From assembly GCA_026004675.1 (NCBI GenBank), contig BPJP01000001.1:62001-126000 (forward strand): 64,000 nt of DNA, read 5' to 3'. Position 1 is the stretch's first letter; every line of letters begins with the position of its first letter. Below, one piece after another: positions 1 through 9,294 of the stretch. This DNA is from Gemmatales bacterium (GTDB lineage Bacteria > Planctomycetota > Planctomycetia > Gemmatales > Gemmataceae). The notes beneath the pieces were generated by a model. It was given only the letters and a program-made list of their open reading frames with translations, did no database searches and was not told the origin of the DNA. The translations under genes and the position numbers were made by a program.

Positions 1-714
1 AATGTCAAAGAGGCTCGGTTAGATTGGCTCGACGAATTGGCCGCTTTTTTGCGACTCGGCTGGGTCGGCGTTCTGCTGGTCATGATCGGTATCACGGGAT
101 TGATCCTCGAATTGAAACTGCCCGGGTTTGGCGTGCCGGGAGTGACCGCGGCGATCGCCTTCGTCCTCTACTTCTGGGCTCATTCGCAATTGGCCGGACA
201 ATGGACGATGCTTGCTATCTTGCTTTTTCTGCTTGGTCTGATTCTGGTGGCCGTCGAGATTTTCCTTATTCCAGGGTTCGGCTTTACGGGAATTAGTGGT
301 ATTTTTCTCGTCATCATCAGTTTGGCCCTGGTTACTCTGGTCAAGAAACCAGAAACCACCAGTGAATGGATCGGCTTTTCCTCGACGCTGGGACAGTTCG
401 CTCTGGCCATTCTTCTCGCTATCGCGATCGCTTTTCCGATCGCTTCGTACCTGGCGAACTGGCTGGTATTGAAGCCACCGGATGCCGCAGCCGAAGGAGA
501 AGCAGAGGTGCCGACTTCCGCAACCGCCTATGAAATCGATCCTTCGCTTCTTGGAGCGATTGGCGAGGCAGCCACCACACTACGGCCAGCCGGCAAAGCT
601 CGTTTCGGCGATGACTTCATTGACGTCATTGCCGAGGGAAGTTACGTTCAACCTGGGGCGCGTGTGCAGATCATCGAAATCGAAGGCAACCGCATCGTCG
701 TGAAGCAGGTTTGA
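1..714 (+). CDS. NfeD-family membrane protein, C-terminal part (cut by left edge)
   Basis: The frame is open from base 1 with no stop, so this is the 3' part of a longer gene. What is visible is a run of about four membrane segments with Gly/Pro-rich turns such as LPGFGVPG and IPGFGFTG, then a soluble C-terminal domain of about 65 residues (from about 560) ending in EIEGNRIVVKQV. This is the layout of the NfeD membrane region followed by its OB-fold domain. In long NfeD proteins a ClpP-like serine protease domain precedes this part; here it would lie 5' of the window and cannot be confirmed. A second NfeD and a FloA gene follow on the same strand, which is the usual partnership: NfeD is thought to work with flotillin-type proteins in membrane microdomains. 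A TTG at 37 could serve as a start, but the open upstream frame makes truncation more likely. Confidence 0.8.
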   Translation, partial: NVKEARLDWLDELAAFLRLGWVGVLLVMIGITGLILELKLPGFGVPGVTAAIAFVLYFWAHSQLAGQWTMLAILLFLLGLILVAVEIFLIPGFGFTGISGIFLVIISLALVTLVKKPETTSEWIGFSSTLGQFALAILLAIAIAFPIASYLANWLVLKPPDAAAEGEAEVPTSATAYEIDPSLLGAIGEAATTLRPAGKARFGDDFIDVIAEGSYVQPGARVQIIEIEGNRIVVKQV

Positions 715-785
715 ACTGGAGAACAACCTGACAACGAGATGGCACACGGGCGTGCGGTAGGAACGACCTCCGGCGAGAAGACGCC

Positions 786-1316
786 ATGGAACCGTTATAT
801 CTGGCATACGTTTTGATTGCGGCTGGGCTTTTGCTTTTAGCCGCGGAGTTTTTCATCCCTTCGGGTGGAATCCTTTTCGTCTTGGCCATTTGCGGATTGG
901 TTGGCGGCGTTGTCATGGTTTTCATGTACAGCAGCCCCGCCACCGGCTGGCTGACACTTATCGTCTTGATTGTATTTGTCCCAGTATTTACGGGGGTCCT
1001 GTTCAACTTGTGGAAACGGTCGCCCATCGGTAAACGCATCATTTTGAGTTCGCCCGACGAAGACACGACGTTTTCTTCCCTCCCTGTGATCCAGGAGTTG
1101 GAACAGCTTCGCGGTCATTTCGGCAAGGCGATTTCCTCACTCCGCCCGTCTGGCGTTGTCGAGTTCGACGGCCGACGCGTTGACTGCATCAGCGAAGGGA
1201 TGATGATCGAAGCGGGCGAATGGGTGCGTTGCATTGATGTTCGCGCCGGCCGGGTTGTGGTCCGAAAAGTAGACAAGCCCGACGTCAGCAAATTGGAAAC
1301 CGAAGATTTCGCCTAA
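786..1316 (+). CDS. NfeD-like short membrane protein
   Basis: A 176-residue protein starting at ATG 786. The first 85 residues form three hydrophobic segments, with the Gly-rich turn FFIPSGGIL typical of NfeD. The C-terminal half is a soluble beta-rich domain (about residues 110-165) with the pattern GKAISSLRPSG...FDGRRVDCISEG...RVVVRKV, matching the NfeD OB-fold (a G-x-A-x-x-x-L-x-P-x-G motif). It sits 71 bp after the first NfeD gene and 56 bp before the flotillin-like gene, all co-directional, so the three probably form an operon. The family acts in membrane organisation; no enzymatic residues are visible in this short form. Confidence 0.82.
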   Translation: MEPLYLAYVLIAAGLLLLAAEFFIPSGGILFVLAICGLVGGVVMVFMYSSPATGWLTLIVLIVFVPVFTGVLFNLWKRSPIGKRIILSSPDEDTTFSSLPVIQELEQLRGHFGKAISSLRPSGVVEFDGRRVDCISEGMMIEAGEWVRCIDVRAGRVVVRKVDKPDVSKLETEDFA

Positions 1317-1372
1317 GAGAAACTCGTCCGATACGAATTGCCTGAAAACGGGAATCCTTAAAGGAGCGCATC

Positions 1373-2449
1373 ATGATCTCCCGCAACCCGCTCGCCTTCG
1401 TGGCACTTTTCGCCCAAGACGAAATCTCCCCCGGAACCTTGATTTCCCTGGTGGCGGTGGGAATCATTCTGATCCTGCTGATCATCTTTCTGGTCGTTTT
1501 CTTCAGCTTCATCCGACTGTGGGTGCAATGTTTGCTCACAGGGGCGCAGATCAGCATCCTCGACCTGATCGGCATGAAACTGCGCAACGTCGACTATGCG
1601 ATGATCGTGCGGCACAAGATCGCCTTGGTTCAAGCGAACGTCAAGGTGACGACGAAGGAGTTGGAAGCACATTATTTGTCGCGTGGGAACGTGCCGAAGA
1701 CAGCCGCCGCCGTTATCGCCGCGCACAAGGCAGGTCTGGACCTTCCGTGGAGGACAGCAGCCGCGATCGATCTGGCTGGCCGCGATGTCTTTGAAGCGGT
1801 TCGCACCAGCGTCTATCCCAAAGTGATTGATTGCCCCGATCCGAGTAAAGGCCGACCTACACTCGATGGCGTCTGCAAAAACGGCATCCAACTGAAGGCC
1901 AGGGCACGCGTCACCGTGCGTACCAAACTCGAACGCCTGGTCGGTGGTGCCACCGAAGAAACCATTATTGCCCGCGTCGGCGAGGGGATCGTCAAAGCGA
2001 TCGGCAGCGCGGAATCCCATACGGACGTCTTGGCCAACCCTGCCCAAATCTCCCAGGCCGTGCTCCAGAATTCGCTCGACTCCCAGACCGCCTTTGAAAT
2101 CGTTTCGATCGACATCGCGGAGATCGACGTGGGGGAAAACGTCGGTGCCGAATTGCAGGCGAACCAAGCGGCGGCCGATTTGAAAGTGGCCCAGGCCCAG
2201 GCAGAAAAACGCCGAGCTTTGGCCGTCGCCAGAGAACAGGAAATGCGGGCGCTCGTCGAGGAAAACCGCGCCAGGGTCGTTCTCGCCGAAGCCGAAATCC
2301 CCAAGGCGATCGCCTATGCCTTTCAACATGGAAAACTCGGCGTCATGGATTATTACCACATGCGCAACCTCCAGTCCGACACCGAAATGCGCAATGCCAT
2401 CGCTGGCGTCGGCAACGCCCGAAAAGAAGAAGACAGCACCCCCTCTTAA
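1373..2449 (+). CDS. floA: flotillin-like protein FloA
   Basis: A 358-residue protein from ATG 1373, preceded by AAGGAG at good spacing. It has one N-terminal membrane hairpin (about residues 20-50) followed by a long SPFH-type region containing [19 protein letters not shown] and [16 protein letters not shown], then an Ala/Glu/Arg-rich coiled-coil stretch ([19 protein letters not shown]) and a C-terminal helix [14 protein letters not shown]. These are hallmarks of the FloA/YqfA (UPF0365) family, whose usual length is about 330 residues. FloA forms oligomers in membrane microdomains and is normally encoded next to NfeD, as here. It is complete and looks functional. Confidence 0.93.
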   Translation: MISRNPLAFVALFAQDEISPGTLISLVAVGIILILLIIFLVVFFSFIRLWVQCLLTGAQISILDLIGMKLRNVDYAMIVRHKIALVQANVKVTTKELEAHYLSRGNVPKTAAAVIAAHKAGLDLPWRTAAAIDLAGRDVFEAVRTSVYPKVIDCPDPSKGRPTLDGVCKNGIQLKARARVTVRTKLERLVGGATEETIIARVGEGIVKAIGSAESHTDVLANPAQISQAVLQNSLDSQTAFEIVSIDIAEIDVGENVGAELQANQAAADLKVAQAQAEKRRALAVAREQEMRALVEENRARVVLAEAEIPKAIAYAFQHGKLGVMDYYHMRNLQSDTEMRNAIAGVGNARKEEDSTPS

Positions 2450-2515
2450 TTCCGTTCGTTTCGGACGCATCCGGATGCGAAGTGACCGATGTCTTTCTGA
2501 GATACGAGGCCAGCT

Positions 2516-3055
2516 ATGCAAGATGTGATATGGATACTCCTGCTGATTCCGCTGGCGATGTGGATTCTGGCCTCTGTATTGCGCGGCGGCGAAGAGGCTC
2601 GGCTGGAACAGATGCGCCGGGAACAGCGAAGGCGTCCCGAGGCGAGGAGGGCCAAGGCACCTCTGGATGAATTCATGGAAGAAGTTCAGCGGAGGCGTTC
2701 GTCGGAAAAGCGGCCGATCAATACCAAAGTCAAGCCGGTGGTGACCGAAGAAACGGCACCTGTCAGGCCAAAACCTGCACCGCGCCGTCCGCAACGTCTA
2801 TCCACTTCGGAACCGCCATCCAGACTCCCCGAACAGGTTATTCCAGCAGCCGTGCCGGCGGCCCCCGATACTGAGATTGCCGAAGTGCCAGACGTGTCGA
2901 GAGTTGCGGTCCCGCCCGAACCGGAACGCCAACTACCAGCACCAGCGGTCAGCCGCGTTCACGAATTGCTCGGTTCCACCGAGAATTTGCAGACGGCTTT
3001 TCTGTTGCACGAAATCCTCGGTCCCCCCAAGTGCAAACGACTTTTTCGGAATTAG
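2516..3055 (+). CDS. single-pass membrane protein of unknown function
   Basis: A 179-residue protein starting at ATG 2516, directly after floA on the same strand (66 bp gap). Residues 3-22 form a single hydrophobic segment. A strongly charged Arg/Glu stretch follows (about residues 27-65), then a Pro/Ala/Val-rich low-complexity linker (about residues 70-145). A short C-terminal region ends SRVHELLGSTENLQTAFLLHEILGPPKCKRLFRN, which looks like an ordered helix. I do not recognise a family. The position suggests co-expression with the FloA/NfeD genes, so a role in membrane organisation is possible but not shown. Confidence 0.65.
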   Translation: MQDVIWILLLIPLAMWILASVLRGGEEARLEQMRREQRRRPEARRAKAPLDEFMEEVQRRRSSEKRPINTKVKPVVTEETAPVRPKPAPRRPQRLSTSEPPSRLPEQVIPAAVPAAPDTEIAEVPDVSRVAVPPEPERQLPAPAVSRVHELLGSTENLQTAFLLHEILGPPKCKRLFRN

Positions 3056-3156
3056 GACGCAGGCTCCACGGCAAGGTCGAAGTCAGTCGGCGTTCAAAAA
3101 AAGTTTCCGTCGTGGTATAAGACGGCGCGATCCCTTACCGATCGAGGAACTTGCGA

Positions 3157-3564
3157 ATGGACGGACCACTTGACCTCGAAACGTCACCCGATCAGAAAAC
3201 GCCACGGCGCTGGAAAGATAAATTTGGTGATGCATTTCGTGGCCTGAAGCTAGGGGTGCGTGGCCACTCCAGCTTTTCGGTCCATTTCTTTTTTACCGCT
3301 CTTGTCGTGGCGATGGCGGTGGTGTTCGGCTGCTCGGCGATGGAGTGGTGCTTGCTATTGGGCTGCATTGGCATCGTCATAACCGCCGAACTGTTCAACA
3401 GTGCCCTCGAAACCATCTTTCGCGGTTTGGACGAAGGAACCAGGCCGCGTGTCCGCAACTGTCTCGATATTGCCGCCGGTGCTGTGCTGATCGCCAGCTT
3501 GACCGCCGCACTTATTGGCATGATCGTCTTTTTGAACCGGCTGAAGCAGATGTTGCAGGCGTAA
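3157..3564 (+). CDS. dgkA: diacylglycerol kinase / undecaprenol kinase family (DgkA)
   Basis: An integral membrane lipid kinase of 135 residues. A soluble N-terminus contains FGDAFRGLKLGVRGHSSFSVHF. Three membrane helices follow, and the signature ITAELFNSALETIFRGLD matches the E-x-x-N-[ST]-A-[IL]-E active-site motif of DgkA. A further Asp is seen in CLDIAAGAVL, corresponding to the conserved K/D-D-x-A-A-G-A-V segment. The family phosphorylates diacylglycerol or undecaprenol using ATP and belongs to phospholipid or cell-wall lipid recycling. ATG 3157 is preferred over an in-frame TTG two codons upstream because GAGG lies 9 bases before it. The 3' end nearly meets the sulfatase gene coming from the other strand. 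Confidence 0.88.
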   Translation: MDGPLDLETSPDQKTPRRWKDKFGDAFRGLKLGVRGHSSFSVHFFFTALVVAMAVVFGCSAMEWCLLLGCIGIVITAELFNSALETIFRGLDEGTRPRVRNCLDIAAGAVLIASLTAALIGMIVFLNRLKQMLQA

Positions 3565-3573
3565 GAGAGCGCT

Positions 3574-5100
3574 TTATTTCTTGCGTTTGCGTTTCGGAGG
3601 ATACGATTCCGGCGGATCTTCCTTGGGAAGCTTCAATTCTTTTCGCAAGCGAGCCAACTCCGCCTTCAGTTGTGCCTCGATCTTCTTGTATTTCGGCTGA
3701 CCATACACGCTATTCAGTTCGTTGGGATCCTCCTGCAAATCGAACAATTCCCACTCATCGAGGTTGTAAAAATAGATCAATTTATAGCGATCGGTCCTGA
3801 CGCCGTAATGCTTGCGGACGCTGTGAGCGCCGGGATATTCGTAGTAATGGTAGTAAAAACTTTTGCGCCAATCTTTGGGCGTTGTACCTTTCAGAAGTGG
3901 CACCAGACTGCGCCCTTGCATTTCGTCAGGGATGTCCACACCGGCGATATCCAGAAACGTTTCGGCGAAATCAACATTGGAGACGATCGCGGAATTCCGG
4001 CTGCCCGCTTTGACAACGTTGGGCCAGCGAACAATAAATGGAGTGCGCAACGATTCTTCGTACATCCAGCGTTTGTCGAACCATCCGTGCTCGCCGAGAT
4101 AAAACCCCTGGTCGGACGAATACATCACAACGGTGTTCTTGGCGAGGCCGCTGTCATCGAGGTATTTGAGAACTCGGCCAACGTTGTCATCGACGGCGTC
4201 GATGCACCGCAAGTAGTCCTTGATGTAACGTTGGTATTTCCAGCGAACCAGATCGTCACCGGTCAACTTCATCTTTCGGAAGGCTTCATTCTTCGGCCCG
4301 TAAGCCGCATCCCAGGCTTTTCGCTGTTCCGGGGTCAGGTTTTTCGGCGGAACGAGTTTCAAATCGTCCGGAGTCAGTGTTTTGCGAATCGTCATATCCT
4401 GGGTTTTCGCCGCCGTCCCGCGATTTTTGTAATCGTCGAATAAAGTCTTTGGCTCCGGAATGGTGACGTCGTCGTATCTCGTCAGGTATTTCGGACCGGG
4501 TTGCCAATTGCGATGCGGCGCCTTGTGCTGGCACATCAACAGAAACGGCTTGTTTTTGTCGCGCTTGTTCTTGAGCCAATCCAAGGCGATGTCGGTGATA
4601 ATTTCGGTGGTATAGCCTACATGATTGACGCGTTTGCCGTTTTCGATCATCGGCGGATTGTAATACGGCCCCTGACCAATAAGGATTTGCCAGTAATCGA
4701 AGCCAGTCGGATCGCTGACCAGGTGCCATTTGCCTATGATTGCTGTCTGGTAACCGGCTTTTTGCAACAGCTTGGGGAAGGTTAGCTGACTGCCGTCGAA
4801 GCGATTGCCGTTGCGGTAGAAACCATTGAGGTGGCTGTATTTGCCCGTCAAGATGCAGGCTCGACTGGGACCGCAGATCGAATTGGTCACGAAACAATTC
4901 TCGAACAGCATGCCTTCTTTGGCCAGCCGATCGATGTTTGGAGTCTTGTTGATTTTGGACCCGTAGGCGCTGATTGCCTGGTAAGCATGATCGTCGGCGA
5001 AAAGGAACAGGATATTGGGTTTGTCGGCAGCCTGACCCGGTCTGACAGAACCGACAATTAAAACGACGAGGGAGCAGATGTACAAAACAGACCGCTTCAT
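3574..5100 (-). CDS. secreted sulfatase (arylsulfatase family)
   Basis: A 508-residue protein of the alkaline-phosphatase-like sulfatase superfamily. ATG at 5100 is chosen because GGAG precedes it and it begins a clean signal peptide ([23 protein letters not shown]). The mature part opens with [17 protein letters not shown], giving the metal-binding Asp pair. The key motif [16 protein letters not shown] supplies C-x-P-S-R, where Cys is converted to formylglycine by an activating enzyme. HIS/LYS motifs are present (GKWHL, HKAPH), and [27 protein letters not shown] supplies the second metal ligands. The C-terminus is very Lys/Pro-rich. Such sulfatases hydrolyse sulfate esters in polysaccharides, and planctomycetes carry many. 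The substrate cannot be assigned. Confidence 0.93.
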   Translation of the reverse strand: MKRSVLYICSLVVLIVGSVRPGQAADKPNILFLFADDHAYQAISAYGSKINKTPNIDRLAKEGMLFENCFVTNSICGPSRACILTGKYSHLNGFYRNGNRFDGSQLTFPKLLQKAGYQTAIIGKWHLVSDPTGFDYWQILIGQGPYYNPPMIENGKRVNHVGYTTEIITDIALDWLKNKRDKNKPFLLMCQHKAPHRNWQPGPKYLTRYDDVTIPEPKTLFDDYKNRGTAAKTQDMTIRKTLTPDDLKLVPPKNLTPEQRKAWDAAYGPKNEAFRKMKLTGDDLVRWKYQRYIKDYLRCIDAVDDNVGRVLKYLDDSGLAKNTVVMYSSDQGFYLGEHGWFDKRWMYEESLRTPFIVRWPNVVKAGSRNSAIVSNVDFAETFLDIAGVDIPDEMQGRSLVPLLKGTTPKDWRKSFYYHYYEYPGAHSVRKHYGVRTDRYKLIYFYNLDEWELFDLQEDPNELNSVYGQPKYKKIEAQLKAELARLRKELKLPKEDPPESYPPKRKRKK

Positions 5101-5243
5101 GAAAACTCCTTCATTAACTGCTCGTTTGCTGCGAGTCGACAGGTTGCGGGCGATTGTAGCCAAGCAATGGTAGTTAAACTAGCATTCCCATTCTCGAATT
5201 TCGAGGAAAAATCGGAAAATAAGTGACAGCACGAGTAGCAGCT

Positions 5244-5936
5244 TCATCGGCCCTGGTTTTCGAGCTGCATGATGGCGTCCATGATGTAGCGGTTGACTCG
5301 TTCGAGCAGAGGCCGACGAACGGGTTGGCCATAATACGGCGCCAAATCCAGAGGAGAACCGAAAGTGACATGGGCGCGGGAAGGTCCCAACCACGCCTCG
5401 AGGAGATGTGGGGTTTGCGGACCGCCCACCACCGCAGCAGGAATGACACAGGCTCGACTGCGGAGAGCGATCAAAGCGGCGCCGGCCTTTCCATTGCGAA
5501 CGACCTTTCGGCCGGCGTTACGCAAACCAGCCTCGGGAAAAATGCAGACACCCCTCCCCTCCGCCAACAAGCGCAACGCCCGACGGACGCTGAGCACATC
5601 GCAATCCCGGCGATTTACCGGCACGCAACGCAGATACCGAAACAAGTGCCTGGCCAAAGGAAGGCGAAAAAACTCGGCTGCAATGAGAAAACTGTACGGT
5701 CGAAAACTACTGGCCACGAGAAAAAGGGGATCGGCACTGCACGTGTGATTCGATACAACGAGCACTGGACCACTGACAGGAACGCGTTCGGCCCCCTGCC
5801 AGGACAACCGATGCCACAATCGAGCGAACAAATAGAGAAGGCGCATGCCCAAAAAATCGAAGAACCGTTCGCCGCTCGATTTGTATCGCGCAAGCAGGAC
5901 AGTCAGCGCCAGTGACAACATAACGATGGCCCACAT
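5244..5936 (-). CDS. lysophospholipid acyltransferase family (PlsC-like)
   Basis: A 230-residue membrane-associated acyltransferase. The N-terminal residues 1-20 form a hydrophobic anchor. The catalytic block VVSNHTCSADPLFL matches the N-H-x(4)-D motif of PlsC-type enzymes. A downstream block FPEAGLRN corresponds to the glycerol-phosphate-binding F-P-E-G-x-R-S motif, with Ala replacing Gly. The family transfers an acyl group from acyl-ACP or acyl-CoA to 1-acylglycerol-3-phosphate, the second acylation of phospholipid synthesis, but relatives act on other acceptors. It lies 143 bp downstream of the sulfatase start on the same strand. A divergent M20 peptidase gene starts 127 bp upstream, so the intervening region probably holds both promoters. 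Confidence 0.85.
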   Translation of the reverse strand: MWAIVMLSLALTVLLARYKSSGERFFDFLGMRLLYLFARLWHRLSWQGAERVPVSGPVLVVSNHTCSADPLFLVASSFRPYSFLIAAEFFRLPLARHLFRYLRCVPVNRRDCDVLSVRRALRLLAEGRGVCIFPEAGLRNAGRKVVRNGKAGAALIALRSRACVIPAAVVGGPQTPHLLEAWLGPSRAHVTFGSPLDLAPYYGQPVRRPLLERVNRYIMDAIMQLENQGR

Positions 5937-6063
5937 GAGTTTCTAATGCCTTGGATCACCGATACCACCAACATCGGCAGTTTCGTCCAGTGTCGGATGG
6001 GCTGAATTGCTTTTTGAGCCGCGCCCAGATACATTCACTCCACAGCCTATGGGAGGCGTCGCC

Positions 6064-7572
6064 ATGAAGAAAGCCGTTCAATGGATCGCAGAAAACCATG
6101 CCCAGCGCATCAACGATCTGGCCGAGCTGGTTGCCATACCCAGTATCAGCACGGACGGCGAACATCAACGGGAAATTGATGCCTGCGCTGATTTGGTCGC
6201 CAGGCAAATGCAAGAAGCGGGCTTGCAAAACGTCGACCTGCTCCGTTCGCACGGCTCCAACCCTTATGTCTACGGCGAGTGGCTTGGCGCTCCGGGCAAA
6301 CCCACTGTCTTTCTCTACTCCCATTACGATGTCCAGCCCATCAACTACGAAGCCAAATGGCTCTCCCCACCATGGACATTGACCGCACGCGACGGCAGGC
6401 TGTATGGCCGCGGCGCCGCGGACGACAAGGGAGCCATCACCGCCCACCTCGGCGCCATTGCCGGGTTCCTCAAAACCATCGGTGAACTTCCGGTCAATGT
6501 CAAGATGGTCGTCGAGGGGGAAGAAGAAATCGGCTCAAAGAACCTCGATGGTTTTTTCCACGAGCACAAAGAAAAACTGAAATCCGATGTTATCGTCGTC
6601 TGCGACACGGACAATATCGAAGTCGGAACTCCGTGCATCACTTATTCGCTGCGCGGCATCGTAGCGGTTCTCGTCGAGGTCGAAAGCGCGACTCGGCCAG
6701 TGCATAGCGGACAGGCGGGTGGCGCTTTGGCCGATTCCGCCATCGCGTTGAGCGTGATCTTGTCGCGTCTTTATGGCAAAGACGGCAGGTTGCCGCCGGA
6801 GTTAGAGGACAAAGCCCATGTCCGCAAGATCGACCCGGCTCTCAGGCGAACGATCAAAAAACTGGGGTTCGATCCTGAAAAATTCCGCCGGGACGCTGGC
6901 GTTTTGCCCGGTGTTCAGCTAGCCAACCGCAAGAACGTTGACGTTCGCCAGCAGACCTGGCGGCTTCCGTCCGCCAATGTCATCGCGTTGGAAGCAAGTT
7001 CGATCAAGCACGCTTCCAATCAGATCCTGCCCAAGGCTCAGGCCATCGTCAGTTGCCGGATCGTGCCCGACCAGGATCCGCAGGAAGTCCTGAAGAATCT
7101 ACAGGAACTTTTGAGCAAAGACCCTCCGTGGAATGTGAGGGTCAACGTCTCCCCGCTCGGCGCGCCGGTCAAATGGTGGATCACCGATCCGAAAGGACCG
7201 GCATTCGATGCTGCCATGAAGGCATTGAAAGCAGGCTACGGAACCAAACCGTTAGCCATCGGCTGTGGTGGTTCTATCGGCTTTGTCGGGCCGCTTTCGG
7301 AACTTTTCGACGACGCCCCTGCCCTGCTCTTGGGAATCGAAGATCCGCAAACCAACGCCCATGCACCGAATGAAAGTCTCCATGAAGACGACTTCCGCAA
7401 ACTGACCATCTCGTTGGCACATTTATTTACGAATCTCAGCAAGTTGTCGGACGTCAAAGCTCCTTCAAGCAAAAAAGAACCGAAGACGGTTGCGGAAGAA
7501 GCTCCCGCCTCATCATCAACCGAAACGCCTGCGTCGGCTGAAACCGAAACGAGCCGTCCGGCTTCCGAATAA
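6064..7572 (+). CDS. M20 family dipeptidase / metallopeptidase
   Basis: A 502-residue protein from ATG 6064, preceded by GGGAGG at 7-base spacing. Zinc ligands are visible in order: His in YSHYDVQP, bridging Asp in YGRGAADDKG, the Glu pair in VEGEEEIGS, Asp in VVCDTDN and a C-terminal His in NAHAPNE. The dimerisation domain lies between, around residues 200-340. This matches the M20 carnosinase-like group (PepV/CNDP type), which cleaves dipeptides. The last 50 residues are a Ser/Thr/Glu/Ala-rich tail without family counterpart. No signal peptide is visible, so it is probably cytoplasmic. Confidence 0.92.
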   Translation: MKKAVQWIAENHAQRINDLAELVAIPSISTDGEHQREIDACADLVARQMQEAGLQNVDLLRSHGSNPYVYGEWLGAPGKPTVFLYSHYDVQPINYEAKWLSPPWTLTARDGRLYGRGAADDKGAITAHLGAIAGFLKTIGELPVNVKMVVEGEEEIGSKNLDGFFHEHKEKLKSDVIVVCDTDNIEVGTPCITYSLRGIVAVLVEVESATRPVHSGQAGGALADSAIALSVILSRLYGKDGRLPPELEDKAHVRKIDPALRRTIKKLGFDPEKFRRDAGVLPGVQLANRKNVDVRQQTWRLPSANVIALEASSIKHASNQILPKAQAIVSCRIVPDQDPQEVLKNLQELLSKDPPWNVRVNVSPLGAPVKWWITDPKGPAFDAAMKALKAGYGTKPLAIGCGGSIGFVGPLSELFDDAPALLLGIEDPQTNAHAPNESLHEDDFRKLTISLAHLFTNLSKLSDVKAPSSKKEPKTVAEEAPASSSTETPASAETETSRPASE

Positions 7573-7840
7573 AGCTGATTTTCCGCCGGATTGTTTTGTG
7601 TCGGCGTCGGCTGGCACTCTAGGTCATTCCTGGTTTGCAAACCAACCGTAACAACTTGTTTAATCGGTGATCTTTTCGCCATCGTCAAACCGGATGCTAT
7701 GCGTTTCATCGGTTGCAAACCGGCTGTGAAACTGGCGAAAATGGCGAATTCCCCTCCAGCGTCCTCGCTTTTCAACCGATGCAGAAACCAGACCTTTGTG
7801 CGTACTCCGTGAGATCGATTGGCCTGCCGTTGAGGACAAC

Positions 7841-9232
7841 ATGAATTCGCAGATGCAGCATGGCAGCAGGTTCTTATCAACATACTCTCAAAGCCGTACG
7901 CGAAACGTGGCCGTCCTTACCGTGCTCTGTCTGCTTGCGGGGTGGCAAGCAGAGGTAGTCGCCAGCAATCCACGTCGTACTCCCGTGGTGGAAGCCGTCG
8001 CGCGGGTTCAGGATGCCGTTGTCAACATCCACAGTGAACGGACGGTCGAAAACAACAAAGTTCACGAGCTTTTTTCCCATTCACCTTTGCAGAATCGCAT
8101 CAACGGCATGGGAACGGGCATAGTCATCGACGAGCGCGGCTACATCGTGACCAATTACCACGTTGTCGCGAATGTAAACATGATCGAGATCCGATTCCGC
8201 GACAACCGCTCCTACCCCGCACGGATCGTCGCCCGTGACCGGGGATCGGACCTGGCTTTATTGAAGGTCGACACGGAACGGAAATTGAAGGTCATGCCGC
8301 TGGGAACCGCCAGAGATTTGATGGTCGGTGAAACCGTCATTGCCATCGGCAACGCATACGGCTATCCCTTCACCGTCACCAAGGGGATCGTCAGCGCCAT
8401 CAACAGGGATGTAACCCTGAATAAAGAAATATCCTACAAGTCGCTGATTCAAACCGACGCCGCCATCAATCCTGGCAATTCCGGTGGTCCGCTGGTGAAT
8501 ATCTTCGGTGAACTGGTCGGCGTCAACGTTGCCATTCGGGCTGGTGCTCAAGGGATCAGTTTTGCGATCCCCGTGGAAACGATGATCGACGTTGCCAGTG
8601 ATTTCTTCAGTACCCAAAAGCGAGGCATCGGACACGGTTTGCTACTGCATGACCGAATAGCTTATGAAGCCGATCACCGCATTCGCCGCGAGTTGGTCGT
8701 CGACGCTGTGGAAATCGGCACGCCTGCGGCCCAAGCGGGACTTCAGGCTGGTGATCAAATTGTGGAAGTCGATGATTTCAAGGTTCATTGCCGTCTGGAT
8801 TTCGAGCGTGCCCTTTATGAGCGCACGCCAGGCGATACGGTTACTTTGCGAATCCGCCGGCGTGGCAACGACCAGTTGGTGCCATTGGTGCTGGGCAAAA
8901 CGGAAATTCCTGCTATCGTCCAAGCGGAAACCATTTGGGACCGGCTCGGATTGCGGCTCGACGCTGCCGACGGCCAGCTAGTCAAGCTTGTCAGCCGAAA
9001 ACTGCACGGCGGCATGCGGGTTCTCGACGTCAAGCCTGACAGCCCCGCCAAAAAAGCGGGTATCCGAGTGAACGATATCCTGATTGGGCTGCATACCTGG
9101 GAGACCGTTACGATCGACAACGTCAATTTCGTCCTCAACCACCCGGATTTGCCTTCCTTTTGCCCCTTGAAGTTCTATATCGTTCGCGACGGACAGATTC
9201 ATCGAGGTTGGTTCAAAGACATTCCGAAGTAG
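7841..9232 (+). CDS. HtrA/DegP-type serine protease with PDZ domains
   Basis: A 463-residue periplasmic protease. ATG 7841 is chosen because GAGG precedes it and the product then has a membrane or signal segment at about residues 24-43 (VAVLTVLCLLAGWQAEVVA). The catalytic triad is visible as His in VTNYHVVANV, Asp in RGSDLALLKV and Ser in INPGNSGGPL. Two PDZ regions follow, one around IGTPAAQAGLQAGDQIVEVDD and a second around PDSPAKKAGIRVNDILIGL. The family degrades misfolded envelope proteins. It is followed by a strong intrinsic terminator and converges on the HTTM gene. Confidence 0.93.
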   Translation: MNSQMQHGSRFLSTYSQSRTRNVAVLTVLCLLAGWQAEVVASNPRRTPVVEAVARVQDAVVNIHSERTVENNKVHELFSHSPLQNRINGMGTGIVIDERGYIVTNYHVVANVNMIEIRFRDNRSYPARIVARDRGSDLALLKVDTERKLKVMPLGTARDLMVGETVIAIGNAYGYPFTVTKGIVSAINRDVTLNKEISYKSLIQTDAAINPGNSGGPLVNIFGELVGVNVAIRAGAQGISFAIPVETMIDVASDFFSTQKRGIGHGLLLHDRIAYEADHRIRRELVVDAVEIGTPAAQAGLQAGDQIVEVDDFKVHCRLDFERALYERTPGDTVTLRIRRRGNDQLVPLVLGKTEIPAIVQAETIWDRLGLRLDAADGQLVKLVSRKLHGGMRVLDVKPDSPAKKAGIRVNDILIGLHTWETVTIDNVNFVLNHPDLPSFCPLKFYIVRDGQIHRGWFKDIPK

Positions 9233-9256
9233 ACTCAAGGTTGCTCCTCCTTGATC

Positions 9257-9294
9257 GGACCAGCCATCGATCGACGATGGCCTGGTCCTTTTTT
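9257..9294 (+). terminator. Rho-independent terminator of the HtrA gene
   Basis: A GC-rich hairpin has left arm 9257-9269 (GGACCAG plus CCATCG) and right arm 9275-9288, paired except for one bulged C and closed by a 5-base loop. It is followed directly by six T residues. It begins 25 bases after the HtrA stop codon. The opposite strand lacks a T tract, so it serves only the plus-strand gene. Confidence 0.9.

Noticed and set aside
1358..2794. Long minus-strand open frame opposite floA
   Set aside because: It is antisense to floA and its neighbour; composition is a shadow of the real frame and no motif is present.
3574..5100. Sulfatase as an M-type phosphatase or phosphonate hydrolase
   Set aside because: The C-G-P-S-R formylglycine motif is specific for sulfatases.
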